A stretch of 64,000 bases of DNA from Chitinophaga sp. XS-30. Its GTDB lineage: Bacteria > Bacteroidota > Bacteroidia > Chitinophagales > Chitinophagaceae. The position numbers were made by a program, and so were the translations under genes. A model generated the notes under the pieces. It was not told the origin of the DNA and ran no database searches. It saw nothing but the letters and a program-made list of their open reading frames with translations. The stretch's first letter is position 1; every line of letters starts with the position of its first letter. The stretch covers positions 2,540,032 through 2,604,031 of the forward strand of contig NZ_CP043006.1 in the NCBI RefSeq assembly GCF_008086345.1, given 5' to 3'. Shown here piece after piece: positions 26,679-36,800 of the stretch.

Positions 26679-26688
26679 AGACGTTTAT

Positions 26689-27669
26689 TTAACTCGCGAG
26701 AATTTTGACAATCTTGAACCATTCAGGATCGATTTTTTGCTTGGCTTTCACAGCCTTGTCGAGCGGAGTGTATTGTATTTTGTTGTTTACGATGCCGATC
26801 ATGACGTTGCTGGTGCCGCTGATGAGGGCGTCTACAGCCGCATAACCCATTCTGCTGGCAATCACCCGGTCGTTGCAGGTGGGGGCGCCGCCGCGCTGGA
26901 TGTGGCCCAGGATGCAAACCCGGGTATCCAGATGGGGCATTCTCTCTTTCACATGGCGGGCTACTTCATTCGCACCGCCAAATTCATCACCTTCCGCCAC
27001 CACAATGAGGTTCACCATTTTCTGACGGCGCTCGTTTGCCATCAGATCATCGATCACATCATCGATATTGGTCTTGCGTTCGGGGATGAGGATATGTTCC
27101 GCGCCTGTAGCGATACCGCTGTGCAGGGCGATATAACCGGCATCGCGCCCCATCACCTCGATGATAAAGAGGCGGTCATGCGCATCTGCCGTATCCCGGA
27201 TCTTGTCAATTGCTTCCACCGCTGTATTCACGGCGGTATCAAAGCCGATAGTGGAGTCGGTGCCCGCGATGTCCTTGTCAATCGTGCCGGGGAGGCCGAT
27301 GCAGGGAATATCAAATTCCTGGCTGAACTTCTGGGCCCCTTTGAAAGAACCATCGCCGCCGATCACTACAAGGCCGTCTATCCCGAATTTCTTCAGGTTA
27401 TCATAAGCTTTCTTCCTGCCTTCTGCTTCGTAAAATTCCTTGCAACGCGCGGTTTTCAATACGGTGCCGCCACGCTGGATGATATTGGCGACAGATTTGG
27501 ATTCCATAGGAAAGATATCGCCGGTGAGCATTCCCCGATAACCATACATCACGCCAAATACATTCAAATGATGGTAAATGCCCGTTCTTACGACCGCTCT
27601 GACGGCAGCGTTCATCCCGGGAGCATCACCCCCCGAGGTAAGAACCGCGATGTTGTTCACTTTTTTCAT
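26689..27669 (-). CDS. pfkA: ATP-dependent 6-phosphofructokinase
   Basis: 326 residues from the ATG at 27669, which gives the canonical start of an MKKxxxIAVLTSGGDAPGMN protein. A longer frame could begin at a GTG at 27699, but that lies inside a tandem repeat. GGDGS and PGT in the active site mark the ATP-using rather than pyrophosphate-using type. The catalytic loop reads TIDKD where most PfkA enzymes have TIDND. It phosphorylates fructose 6-phosphate in the committed step of glycolysis. First gene of the pfkA-pyk operon, with a long leader that carries repeats and a possible small upstream frame. Confidence 0.95.
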   Translation of the reverse strand: MKKVNNIAVLTSGGDAPGMNAAVRAVVRTGIYHHLNVFGVMYGYRGMLTGDIFPMESKSVANIIQRGGTVLKTARCKEFYEAEGRKKAYDNLKKFGIDGLVVIGGDGSFKGAQKFSQEFDIPCIGLPGTIDKDIAGTDSTIGFDTAVNTAVEAIDKIRDTADAHDRLFIIEVMGRDAGYIALHSGIATGAEHILIPERKTNIDDVIDDLMANERRQKMVNLIVVAEGDEFGGANEVARHVKERMPHLDTRVCILGHIQRGGAPTCNDRVIASRMGYAAVDALISGTSNVMIGIVNNKIQYTPLDKAVKAKQKIDPEWFKIVKILAS

Positions 27670-27766
27670 GTGTGTTTCTACTGATTTATCAATTGCCACA
27701 TGGGATTTTATTTCATGTGTAATTTTGCCGATTTGTCAATGGCACATGGCGTTTTATTCATGTGTC
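27661..27766. repeat. Tandem repeat (period about 47 bp) duplicating the pfkA translation start region
   Basis: Copies at 27683-27720 and 27730-27766 share most bases, and a partial copy at 27661-27673 contains the pfkA start codon. The CATGTGT core recurs at 27667, 27714 and 27759. On the minus strand each copy holds an ATG followed by Lys or Asn codons and A-rich DNA. The outer copy opens a 17-codon frame (27761-27708) encoding AIDKS...HMK then stop. Confidence 0.8.
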
Positions 27767-27847
27767 ATCGAATAATTTCCTGACAATGCCCACACGGTAT
27801 GGTCATTTCATAGTAATTTGCCCTAAATCAGCCCTTTTAAGAGCGCA

Positions 27848-27855
27848 CAAAACTA
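27848..27855 (-). promoter_or_regulatory. Candidate -7 element for the pfkA-pyk operon
   Basis: TAGTTTTG on the minus strand matches the Bacteroidota -7 consensus TAnnTTTG. No clear -33 TTG is seen at the right spacing. If used, the leader before pfkA would be about 170 bases and include the whole tandem repeat. Confidence 0.4.
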
Positions 27856-27952
27856 ACATTTTTTACCAGTTTCCTATCAGATATTCGATGAAATAACCTA
27901 AATTTTTAATTTTAGTTAAATAAACCACCATCTTTTTATAAAAAATATATGT

Positions 27953-30082
27953 ATGTGGAAATCTAATCATAAGTATATTATAATGAGCGCAATGATGATT
28001 TTTTCGGCGGGCACCCTGGCGGCGCAGCAAAAAGCTTCCCTCACCTATCCCGCAGCGAGGAAAGTTGATACCGTGGATGACTATCATGGACAAAAGATAG
28101 CAGACCCCTACCGCTGGCTGGAGGATGATAACAGTGAAGAAACGAAGGCCTGGGTAGAAGCGGAAAACAAGGTAACGCAGGGTTACCTGTCCGCCATTCC
28201 TTTCAGGGAGAAGATCAGGCACCGGCTGGAAGAATTGTGGAACTATCCCAAATACGGTTCCCCTTTCCGGGAGGGTAAATATTATTACTTCTATAAGAAC
28301 GACGGGTTACAGAACCAGTCGGTATTATACCGGCAAGTTGGCCTCAATGGCACACCGGAGGTCTTCATAGACCCCAACAAACTCTCCGAAAAAGGAACGA
28401 CCGCCCTCGGCGGCATGAGCTTTTCCAAAAACGGGAAATATGTGGCCTACCTCGTGGCCAAAGCGGGTTCCGACTGGCAGGAAGGGTTTGTCATGGATGT
28501 GGAGACCAAACAGTTGTTGAGCGACAAGCTGGACTGGATCAAATTCTCCGGCCTTTCCTGGAGAGGGGACGGCTTTTATTACAGTCGCTATGACGCACCG
28601 GATGAGCAAAGCAAGCTCTCCAAAAAGAACGAATACCATAAAGTGTACTACCACAAGGTAGGTACCAGCCAGGCGGATGACGAGCTGGTGTATGTGGATG
28701 AAGAGTTTCCCCTGCGTAATGCCGGTGCGGGAATGACGGAGGATGAGCGGTTCCTTATCCTGAGCACTACCGAAGGCACCAGCGGGCGCGAAGTATGGTA
28801 CCGGGATATGAAAGACCCTTCACAGCAGGAGTTCCGGCTGCTGATAAAGGGTTTCGCCTACAATCCGTCCGTGATCGAGAATGTGGGGGACAAGCTGCTG
28901 GTGCGTACGAACCACGATGCCCCCAACTACAAGGTGGTATTGGTAGACCCCAAAAATCCGGCGAAGGAAAACTGGAAAACCGTGATCCCCGAACAGCCGG
29001 AAGTGCTCCAGGGGGTGGGTACCGCAGGCGGAAAAATGTTCGCCAGCTACCTGAAAGACGCATCCACCCGCATTGTACAGTATGATATGACGGGCAGGCT
29101 GGAAAGAAATATCGCCCTGCCGGGCATCGGCACCGCCGGAGGCTTCGGCGGCAAGGCGGAGGACAAGGAGTTCTTCTATACGTTCACTTCTTTTGTAGCC
29201 CCGTCCACCATCTACAAATATGACATTGCCTCCGGCAAATCGGAGGTTTTCCGGAAAACCGAGGTGAAGTTCAACCCGGCGGATTATGAGACAAAACAAG
29301 TATTCTTTACCAGCAAGGACGGCACCAAAGTGCCCATATTCCTGTCTTACCGCAAAGGCCTGAAGCTGAACGGGAAGAATCCTGTGCTGCTGTATGGTTA
29401 TGGCGGTTTCAATATTCCCATGACCCCCGGTTTCTCCATATCCAACCTGTTCTTTATGGAGCAGGGCGGTGTTTATGCGGTGGTGAATCTCCGTGGCGGC
29501 AGCGAATACGGTGAGGCCTGGCATAAAGCCGGTATGCTGGAGAAAAAGCAGAATGTGTTCGATGATTTCATCGGGGCGGCCGAGTTCCTGGTGAAGGAAA
29601 AATACACCAGCCCGGAAAAACTGGCCATCCGCGGCGGTTCCAACGGCGGTCTGCTGGTCGGCGCCTGTATGACGCAGCGCCCGGACCTGTTCAAAGTAGC
29701 CTTGCCGGCGGTGGGCGTGATGGATATGCTTCGTTACCAGAAGTTTACGATCGGATGGGCATGGGTGGTGGAATATGGTTCCAGCGAAAAGGCGGAGCAA
29801 TTCCCTTATCTCATCAAATATTCCCCCCTGCATAACCTGAAAAAAGGCACGCACTATCCCGCCACACTGGTGACCACGGCGGATCATGACGACCGGGTGG
29901 TGCCCGCTCACTCGTTCAAATTCGCAGCCACGCTGCAGGAAGCCCACCAGGGCAGCCATCCCGTGCTGATACGTATAGAAACGCAGGCCGGGCATGGCGC
30001 CGGTAAGCCCACATCCAAGCTGATCGATGAAGCAACGGATATCTGGGCCTTTACCATGTACAACCTGGGCATGAAGATGTAA
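27953..30082 (+). CDS. Prolyl oligopeptidase (S9A family), exported
   Basis: 709 residues. The N-terminal hydrophobic segment (about 9-24, ending AAQQ) is a signal peptide, so the enzyme should work in the periplasm. The N-terminal part contains PYRWLEDDNSEETKAW, a hallmark of S9A. A beta-propeller then limits access to short peptides. The C-terminal alpha/beta hydrolase has nucleophile Ser in GGSNGGLLVG, Asp in DHDDRVVP and His in AGHGAG. It cleaves after proline in oligopeptides. The ATG at 27953 is used because it precedes the signal; the ATG at 27983 is an alternative. Monocistronic. Confidence 0.93.
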   Translation: MWKSNHKYIIMSAMMIFSAGTLAAQQKASLTYPAARKVDTVDDYHGQKIADPYRWLEDDNSEETKAWVEAENKVTQGYLSAIPFREKIRHRLEELWNYPKYGSPFREGKYYYFYKNDGLQNQSVLYRQVGLNGTPEVFIDPNKLSEKGTTALGGMSFSKNGKYVAYLVAKAGSDWQEGFVMDVETKQLLSDKLDWIKFSGLSWRGDGFYYSRYDAPDEQSKLSKKNEYHKVYYHKVGTSQADDELVYVDEEFPLRNAGAGMTEDERFLILSTTEGTSGREVWYRDMKDPSQQEFRLLIKGFAYNPSVIENVGDKLLVRTNHDAPNYKVVLVDPKNPAKENWKTVIPEQPEVLQGVGTAGGKMFASYLKDASTRIVQYDMTGRLERNIALPGIGTAGGFGGKAEDKEFFYTFTSFVAPSTIYKYDIASGKSEVFRKTEVKFNPADYETKQVFFTSKDGTKVPIFLSYRKGLKLNGKNPVLLYGYGGFNIPMTPGFSISNLFFMEQGGVYAVVNLRGGSEYGEAWHKAGMLEKKQNVFDDFIGAAEFLVKEKYTSPEKLAIRGGSNGGLLVGACMTQRPDLFKVALPAVGVMDMLRYQKFTIGWAWVVEYGSSEKAEQFPYLIKYSPLHNLKKGTHYPATLVTTADHDDRVVPAHSFKFAATLQEAHQGSHPVLIRIETQAGHGAGKPTSKLIDEATDIWAFTMYNLGMKM

Positions 30083-30092
30083 AAAGTCCCGG

Positions 30093-30200
30093 AGGGGCTG
30101 TATCGGAAGTAAAACAATGGGCCGGAAGGCCGCCGGCGTGGAAATCCACGGGGCATCCCGTTAAAATGGGCATATTTTACGTCTGATACAGCCCCTTTTT
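30093..30200. repeat. Imperfect long inverted repeat (MITE-like or terminator)
   Basis: An 11-bp terminal repeat (30094-30104 and 30185-30195) is perfect and extends imperfectly with GTAAAA / TTTTAC. The interior contains a smaller GTGG-AAAT-CCAC hairpin. The right end runs into five Ts, so the whole could terminate the peptidase transcript. Confidence 0.7.
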
Positions 30201-30211
30201 AGTATATTAAC

Positions 30212-31114
30212 ATGATGAAAGTATTAATCACAGGGAGCAACGGGCTCCTGGGGCAATATCTGGTGCAACGCCTTGCGGCTTTGCCCGGATACGACGTGAT
30301 CGCCACCGGCAGGGGAGCAAACAGGCTCCGCCAGCAGGAAGGATACAGATATGAATCGGTAAACCTGGCAGATGAAGCGGCGGTAAAGGGATTGATAGAA
30401 AGAAGCCAGCCCGATGTGATCGTTCATGCCGCTGCCATGACGCAGGCGGATGATTGTGAACGGAATAAGGATTCCTGCTGGATGGTAAATGTCACGGCTA
30501 CACGATATTTGTTACAGGGCGCTGAAAGATCAGGCGCTTTTTTTCTGTTCCTTTCCACGGATTTTGTTTTTGACGGGCTGGACGGTCCCTACCGGGAAGA
30601 TGATCCCGTTAACCCGGTGAATTACTACGGCGCCAGCAAAGCCGCTGCGGAACGCATCGTAAAACAATCGAAAGCTGCATGGGCCATTGCCCGTACGGTA
30701 CTGGTGTACGGTGTTGCGGATGATCCCCGGCGCAGCAATATCATTACCTGGGTAAAGAGCAACCTGGAGCAAAAGAAGAAACTGAAAGTGGTGAATGACC
30801 AGTGGCGCACGCCCACCCTTGTGCAGGACCTGGCGGAAGGGTGCAGGCTCATTATCGATAAACGCGCGGAAGGCGTCTTCCATCTTTCGGGGAAAGACAT
30901 GCTTACACCCTATGATATGGCTGTGCAGGTAGCCGGGTATTTGAATCTGGATGCAAAACTGCTGGAAAAAGTGGATGGCTCCAACTTCAAGCAACCCGCT
31001 AAAAGGCCCGCGAAAACCGGCTTTGTGGTAGAAAAAGCGGAAACGGAACTGGGGTTTGCACCGCGCAGCTTTGAAGAAGGGCTGAAGATCGTGGTGGAGC
31101 AGCTTGGCAAATGA
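30212..31114 (+). CDS. RmlD-like NAD(P)-dependent sugar nucleotide reductase (SDR)
   Basis: 300 residues, the usual RmlD size. The N-terminal dinucleotide site GSNGLLGQ, followed by VIVHAAAMTQADDCE, and the active-site YGASKAAAE (Tyr-x3-Lys) identify the extended SDR / RmlD-like substrate-binding family. It may reduce dTDP-4-dehydrorhamnose, but the usual rmlA/B/C partners are absent, so a different 4-ketosugar or related substrate is possible. Cytoplasmic. It starts just after the inverted-repeat element, so it probably has its own promoter. An ATG one codon later is equally plausible. Confidence 0.8.
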   Translation: MMKVLITGSNGLLGQYLVQRLAALPGYDVIATGRGANRLRQQEGYRYESVNLADEAAVKGLIERSQPDVIVHAAAMTQADDCERNKDSCWMVNVTATRYLLQGAERSGAFFLFLSTDFVFDGLDGPYREDDPVNPVNYYGASKAAAERIVKQSKAAWAIARTVLVYGVADDPRRSNIITWVKSNLEQKKKLKVVNDQWRTPTLVQDLAEGCRLIIDKRAEGVFHLSGKDMLTPYDMAVQVAGYLNLDAKLLEKVDGSNFKQPAKRPAKTGFVVEKAETELGFAPRSFEEGLKIVVEQLGK

Positions 31115-31143
31115 ACAATGCCCTGGACTGCGGATAGTTATCG

Positions 31144-32070
31144 TTAATACTCGATATGTACCGGTGAATTGAACTTCGTTCGCACAGAATCCAGTGCCAT
31201 CAGCGTATCGGCCGGCATGCTGCGGAAAGGTACAGCCAGATTATACCGGGAGGAATCGGCTGAAGCATACAACACCACTTCCGGATATCCCCACGCGATC
31301 CTGTTGCGAAGGCTTTTCTCTGCCGTTTCTTTCTGCCGGAAGGTCTGGAACACTACATAGTAATCGATGCTGTCATTCACGGGCGGCGGGGCTACGGTCT
31401 CCAATGTGTCTGCCGGAGGCATTACGGCTACCGGTGCTGTGAAAGGCGTGTCCACTGCCGCGGGGCTGTTGCCGGCGAATGAATAATCCCTGAGTTTGTC
31501 CTTCAGCAGCCAGGCGCTGACGCCTGCGGCAACAAGCACGGCCGGAACGGCTACCCACCACCACCTGAAACGTCCTCCGCTTTCAAATGCTTCCGGTACC
31601 ACAGTGGTATGCTCTACCACTTCATGGTTCACCACCTCGGTATTGCCCTGCAATATCTTCTGGGCAGTTTCGGGCCGCAGCACGGGCTGCAGGGATATCG
31701 GCAGCCAGAGGTCCGGCAGCTCCTGCGGGGTGAAACGGATCTGGCCCACGGGGTCCAGCCGGAGGGAACCTATGCCCGGCAGATCCATCGGCAAACCGGT
31801 TTGCAGGCGCTCTCTGAAATCCTGAAGGTACCTGTCCATCTTGAAAGCCGCTACCGTCTCTATCAGGTTCTCCTTCTGGGAGATCCAGTGCAGGCAGGAG
31901 CCATCATCTTCCCAGCGGGACTCGAAGGTCACCTGCTGCCGGGGAGGGTTGAGCATATGGTCCACCACGGAAAAATGGGCAGGGATATGCTGGATGGTAA
32001 AAGTGCCTACCTGCGGAACGGAGCAGGCCTGCTGTTTGAATAGTACTTCGGTGATGTATTGCTGTAGCAT
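31144..32070 (-). CDS. HU-CCDC81 / SPOR-type membrane protein
   Basis: 308 residues. The N-terminal part (about 1-135) resembles the paired prokaryotic HU-CCDC81 domains: VPQVGTFTIQHIPAHF, then a second LPGIGSLRLDPVGQI. One membrane helix follows (about 169-189), then a Pro/Ala linker and a C-terminal SPOR-like domain (about 238-308, DYYVVFQTFRQKETAEKSL). By family, SPOR binds denuded murein at division sites. The HU-like half would face the cytoplasm and could bind DNA or protein. It ends 29 bases from the convergent RmlD-like gene and follows the barrel-protein gene by 38 bases. Confidence 0.78.
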   Translation of the reverse strand: MLQQYITEVLFKQQACSVPQVGTFTIQHIPAHFSVVDHMLNPPRQQVTFESRWEDDGSCLHWISQKENLIETVAAFKMDRYLQDFRERLQTGLPMDLPGIGSLRLDPVGQIRFTPQELPDLWLPISLQPVLRPETAQKILQGNTEVVNHEVVEHTTVVPEAFESGGRFRWWWVAVPAVLVAAGVSAWLLKDKLRDYSFAGNSPAAVDTPFTAPVAVMPPADTLETVAPPPVNDSIDYYVVFQTFRQKETAEKSLRNRIAWGYPEVVLYASADSSRYNLAVPFRSMPADTLMALDSVRTKFNSPVHIEY

Positions 32071-32108
32071 TATGATGGTCTCGTCAATTTGACTGCAAGT
32101 TTACACAT

Positions 32109-33740
32109 TTAAAACTTAATGGTGATGCCTCCCACAACATTGAAGCCGTATGACGGATACCCGTACCAGCGTTGATATTTGGAACTGAATATGTTATTCG
32201 CGGTTGCCCAGAGGTTGAAATTTTTTCCGATGTTATAGGTAGCGCCCGCATTCAGGTCCTGCACCGATTTGGTTTTACCGAAATCATTGGTATTGTCCAG
32301 CCGGTAATAGCTGCCGTTCAGGGTATAAAGATTGGCATTCACATGGAAGTTCTTGCCGAAGGAATACTGGGCAAACAGGTTGGCCTGGAATGGCAGCATG
32401 TGCCAGGGTTTTACCTCGGTGGCCTGCTTCGTGAAGTTATACCAGTCCACGCTCACCCGCGCCTGGAACTTCTCCTCCTGGATGTAGCCCACTTCCGCAT
32501 GTACCTGGAAGGCGCGCAGCTCTTCTTCGTTCCGGGTATAGAATGTTTTGCCGTCTGTTGAATCGTTGACAAAAAGCGGCAGGTTGAACCAGGTTACGGC
32601 GGCGAACTTGGTATTGTAACTCAGGTGGCTGCCCAGTGTGCCTTTGATGCCGGTATATTTTTCTTCCCTGCGGGTATTGAGGATATCGCCGTTGTAATTA
32701 TTGAAAAACGGGTTCTGATTGGCGAGGTTGCGGAAATTGTTCTTTTCGATATAAGAGATCCAGCCGCTGCTGAGTATCAGTTTTTTGCGGATCAGGTGGG
32801 ATTCGTTCACGATGTCCGGCAGCAGGTAGAACTTGCCGTTGGCCCATGTTGGATTGGCGCCCGCATGCAGCATGAAGCCCGGTTTGGTGATCTCCAGAGC
32901 CGGATGTATGGCGGCTACGTTATTGTTGATGGCTTCGCTGTTATCTTCCTTGAATGTGCTCAGGTCCGCAATACCTTCCGCTTTTATCCAGATATCTTCG
33001 AACAATTGCTTGCGGATGGGCGCTTTCAGCACAAAAGTATTCTCCAGTCTTTTATAGGCATCACCGAAGATGATGAATTCGGCCTGCGGGTTGAACTGGA
33101 AAGCCCAGTCGTTCTGCGGCCTGTTCTTCGCGCCGAATTTGGCGATCACTTCGTTAAAAGCCTGGTTCACATCGGATTTATCGAACTGGTACAGGGTATG
33201 ATCGTAGCCGTAATAATGTACCTGGTTGCGATTGTAGCCGAGGCTGGCGTTAAATTCCAGCAGGGGGGAATAATAAGTGCCGGAACCGAGCACATTGATG
33301 GCCGTATAATCCTGGTTTTCGATATCGCCTTTTGAGGAGGTGTAATTGAAAAAGACGCCGAGATTGTATTTGTCGTTCCGGCCGGTGCCGAACCCTGCCT
33401 GCACCAGCGGGGTCTGGTAATTCCCGTACCCTAATTTGATGTAGTTGTTCTGCATCTGGAGGGAAGAGGTGTCCTTACCCAACGCCAGCGGCCGGATGGG
33501 AACGGGCTGGTACATGAAATAGAGGTTCAGCGCCGGCACCTGGTAACCCAGCCGCGGACGGCTGGTGTCGATGGCGGGCAGGGAGGCCGTCAGGTTCAGC
33601 TTCGCTGCATCCCGGAGCCTGGGTTGGTATTTGGAAATGATATCGATGGTTTCCTGTTTGAGCGTATCCTTCTGGGCAAAGGCAGCATGCTGCAGCAATG
33701 CGAAGGAAACAACCAGTCCGGATATATGTTTGATATTCAT
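32109..33740 (-). CDS. Outer-membrane beta-barrel protein, TonB-receptor-like without plug
   Basis: 543 residues with a signal peptide (ending AFAQ). The mature start (TIDIISKYQPRLRDAAKLNL) leads into many alternating amphipathic strands, as in a TonB-receptor barrel, and the chain ends in KF as outer-membrane barrels do. No plug domain or TonB box is visible, so it is probably structural or assembly-related rather than an importer. It sits between the large TPR gene and the HU/SPOR gene on the same strand, a grouping that suggests an envelope process. Confidence 0.72.
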   Translation of the reverse strand: MNIKHISGLVVSFALLQHAAFAQKDTLKQETIDIISKYQPRLRDAAKLNLTASLPAIDTSRPRLGYQVPALNLYFMYQPVPIRPLALGKDTSSLQMQNNYIKLGYGNYQTPLVQAGFGTGRNDKYNLGVFFNYTSSKGDIENQDYTAINVLGSGTYYSPLLEFNASLGYNRNQVHYYGYDHTLYQFDKSDVNQAFNEVIAKFGAKNRPQNDWAFQFNPQAEFIIFGDAYKRLENTFVLKAPIRKQLFEDIWIKAEGIADLSTFKEDNSEAINNNVAAIHPALEITKPGFMLHAGANPTWANGKFYLLPDIVNESHLIRKKLILSSGWISYIEKNNFRNLANQNPFFNNYNGDILNTRREEKYTGIKGTLGSHLSYNTKFAAVTWFNLPLFVNDSTDGKTFYTRNEEELRAFQVHAEVGYIQEEKFQARVSVDWYNFTKQATEVKPWHMLPFQANLFAQYSFGKNFHVNANLYTLNGSYYRLDNTNDFGKTKSVQDLNAGATYNIGKNFNLWATANNIFSSKYQRWYGYPSYGFNVVGGITIKF

Positions 33741-33858
33741 CTGTTAATATTTAACGCGTATTGATTTGCCTTGTAATTTGTTTCGATGGACCGCTTTCGC
33801 CGGTTTATCTTTCTCGCCTGCCATGAAACCTTATGATGGAGTATGCCGTTTATACAGA

Positions 33859-36800
33859 TCATTTGATTTTCGATCCTGCTTTTTCTTCCGCTTCCACCTG
33901 CTCCAGTTTGGTTTTGGCTTCGGCTTTCAGTTCGGGGATCGGGCAATTCTCTGCGATGCTCTGGAAAGTAGCTTTGGCATTGAAGTAATCTTTCTGGCGG
34001 TGATACACATCACCCAGCAGAATATATGCCTTGGCCGTCCACAGCTCGTATGATGATGTATTCTTGATCACATCGAAACCGGCTTTTTCCGCGGCGGCAA
34101 GATCGTTTTTGTCCAGGTAAGCTTTGGCGATATTATACCGCGCTTCCGCTCCGATCTCTGATTTGGTCAGTCCCGTTACGATCTTGTATTCGGCGATGGC
34201 TTCATCGTATTGTTGCTTTTCCTGTTGTGCCTTGCCCAGGTAAAAGTGACCGACGATCTGGTCGTCTGTACTGATATTGTTGCCGGAGAGCAGGGTTTCG
34301 GCCTGCAGGCGGACCTCTTCCCAGTTTTTCAGCTGGTAGCTGCTTCGCAGCAGGCCGCGGGTGGCATTGAGCGTATTCTCTTTCGTGGTGGACAGGCTTT
34401 GCAGCTGCTGGTAGTAGCCCCTGGCTTTCGCGTAGTCTTTAACCTGGTAATAGTTCATATAAGCGGCCTGCAGGGCGGCTCTTTCCGCAAAAGGACTGGC
34501 ACCCCGGCTCAGCACAGCCTCGTAGGCGGGCAGGGCATTGGCGTAATCCTTACTGTTAAAGAGGCATTCACCTTTATAGAAATTGGCCTGCAAGGCAAAC
34601 TGCCCTTCCGGGAAACGTTGCAGATAGCTGTCGAACGCAGTTACGGCGCCGGCACAATCACCGTTGCTGAAGCGGGTTTCCGCGGCGGAATAGCTGATGG
34701 AATCTTCTGCGGAGGCAGTCACGGTTTTACCGGCTGCTTTCAGGAGCGCTACGTATTCATCGGTTTTGCCCTGATCCACATAAATGGTGCGAATGCTTTG
34801 CAGCGCATCATTGGCCTCGGCGGAATTCGGGAATTTCTCCACAACCTGGCGGAAATACTGCATGGCGGTACTGCCCTGGTTGGTATTGAAATAAGCGAGG
34901 CCGAGCGTCAGCAGCGCTTTTGGTGCATTGGCGCCATTGGGTTGCTTTTGCAGAACGTTTTTGAGGTAGGGGATCGCTTCACTGAACCGTTCGTCGCTCA
35001 GGTAGGTTTCCGCTATCTCCATATCCGCATCATTGTTGAAGTTGGAGTTGGGATATTGTTGTGCCAGCTGTTTCAGCAGGCTCAGTTTTTCGTTGTGTTT
35101 GCCCTGGATGCCGTAGATGATGCTTTTCTGGTAAGTGGCATAGTCCGCGCCGGGTTCATTGGCACTGATAATGCGGTCGTACAGGGAAAGGGCTTTCGGG
35201 AAATCGCGCAGCATGTAGTAACAGTCTGCCATTCTCAGCAGGGCATCATTGGCGATGCGTCCGGCATTGGGGCCGCTGGTGCGTTGTGCGGCTTCAAAAT
35301 AGGGCAGGGCAGCGGTGTACTGCTCTTTTTTCAGCAGGCTGTATCCCATGTTGTAACTCGCAGTTTGTGTGTTGGCTTCTCCGGAGATGGGTGTGGCGCC
35401 GGAGTTGAAGTAAGCCTGCAGGCTGCCGATGGCTTTATCCGGATTATTCTGGCGCAGCGCGATCTCTGCTTTCCAGAACTGTGCCAGCTGCACGATCCGG
35501 GAGTCGTACGGGTTGGTCAGCGATATATCCAGCAGCCGGTCCGCTTCCGCCAGTTGCTGATCGTTGATCAGCTGGGTAGCGCGGCCGTAGGCGACTTTCT
35601 GGTAGGCTTTCAGTACCGCCGGGCTTTTTTCAGGCAGCATGTTCAGCAGGGCCATGGCTTCCTTGTAATTATTGGTGTTGGCGAAGAGCTGTACGAGTAT
35701 TTCGCGCGCTTCTTTGATGTATTCAGACCGTGGATAGGTATCCAGGAAGCCCCGCAGTTCAGAGATGGCTACATCCTGGTAACCCAGTTCAAAGGACAGT
35801 TTGCCGTAATTGAAACGGGAGATCTCCTGCTGTTTCGGATTGGAGCTGTTCCTTGCGCTGAAAGCAAAAGCGTTCCTTGCATTGGCTTTCTGCCCTGTGC
35901 GCAGGTAACAGTCACCAAGCAGGTACATGGAGTTCTGCCCCAGGGAATCCTTCTCGCTGCTCAGTTGCTTGAAACCGGCAATAGCCTTGTCCAGGTTCGC
36001 TGTCTGATAATAGGTGTACGAAAGCTGGTAAACGTCTTCCTTGCGCACTTCTTCCGCGTTCTCATGGTATTCTTCAAGATAGGGGAGCGCTTTCGGGTAA
36101 TCCTTCCGCTCAAAATAAGCCTGGCCTACCAGCTGCTTCAGTTCTCCTTCATAATACATGTTGCCCTGGCGGATGAGCGGTTCGGCATAGGCGATCAACT
36201 GGTCCTGTTTCCCCTGGAAATAATAGATCTCCGCAATATAGTAAGGTACTACGGTACTATATTTCGGTTCTTTCTGCACCCGCTGGAAGCTGCTGAGGGC
36301 AGCACTGTACTGTTTGTTGTAGTAGGAGATGAAGCCGTAATAATAATTGGCCGGGATGTAGTATTTGTTCTCGATGTCCTTGATGGAAGCAAAGAGCGGC
36401 TGCGCTTTGGCAAAATCCTTGACGTTAAAGTAGCAATAGGCCAGTTCGAATTTCATATCCGCGATCTCTTCATTGGAGAGATTGTCGATGCTCGCAGCTT
36501 CGTAATAGGGAATGGCTTCGGACAGTTTGTTGCGGTGGAAATAGAAACGGGCCAGCTGAAAGCTCACCAGCTGCTCCCTGGCGCTGTTGTTGTGCGACTT
36601 GATAAATTCAAGCGCCTTCTTTTCCGCATCCGCATTCTGCAGTTTCAGCGCGCACATGGTATAGTAATAGTGCGCATCCGTGTTCACAAGGGAGCGGTTG
36701 GTCTCCTGGAAATAACCGATATCATCGATCGTTTGCCTGAACAATTGCATGGATACGGCGTATTTTCCTTCGCGGTACAATTGCTGTGCTTCCTTGAATA

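Noticed and set aside
27670..27699. GTG start at 27699 for pfkA
   Set aside because: It adds ten residues not seen in PfkA proteins and lies in a tandem repeat; the ATG at 27669 gives the canonical N terminus.
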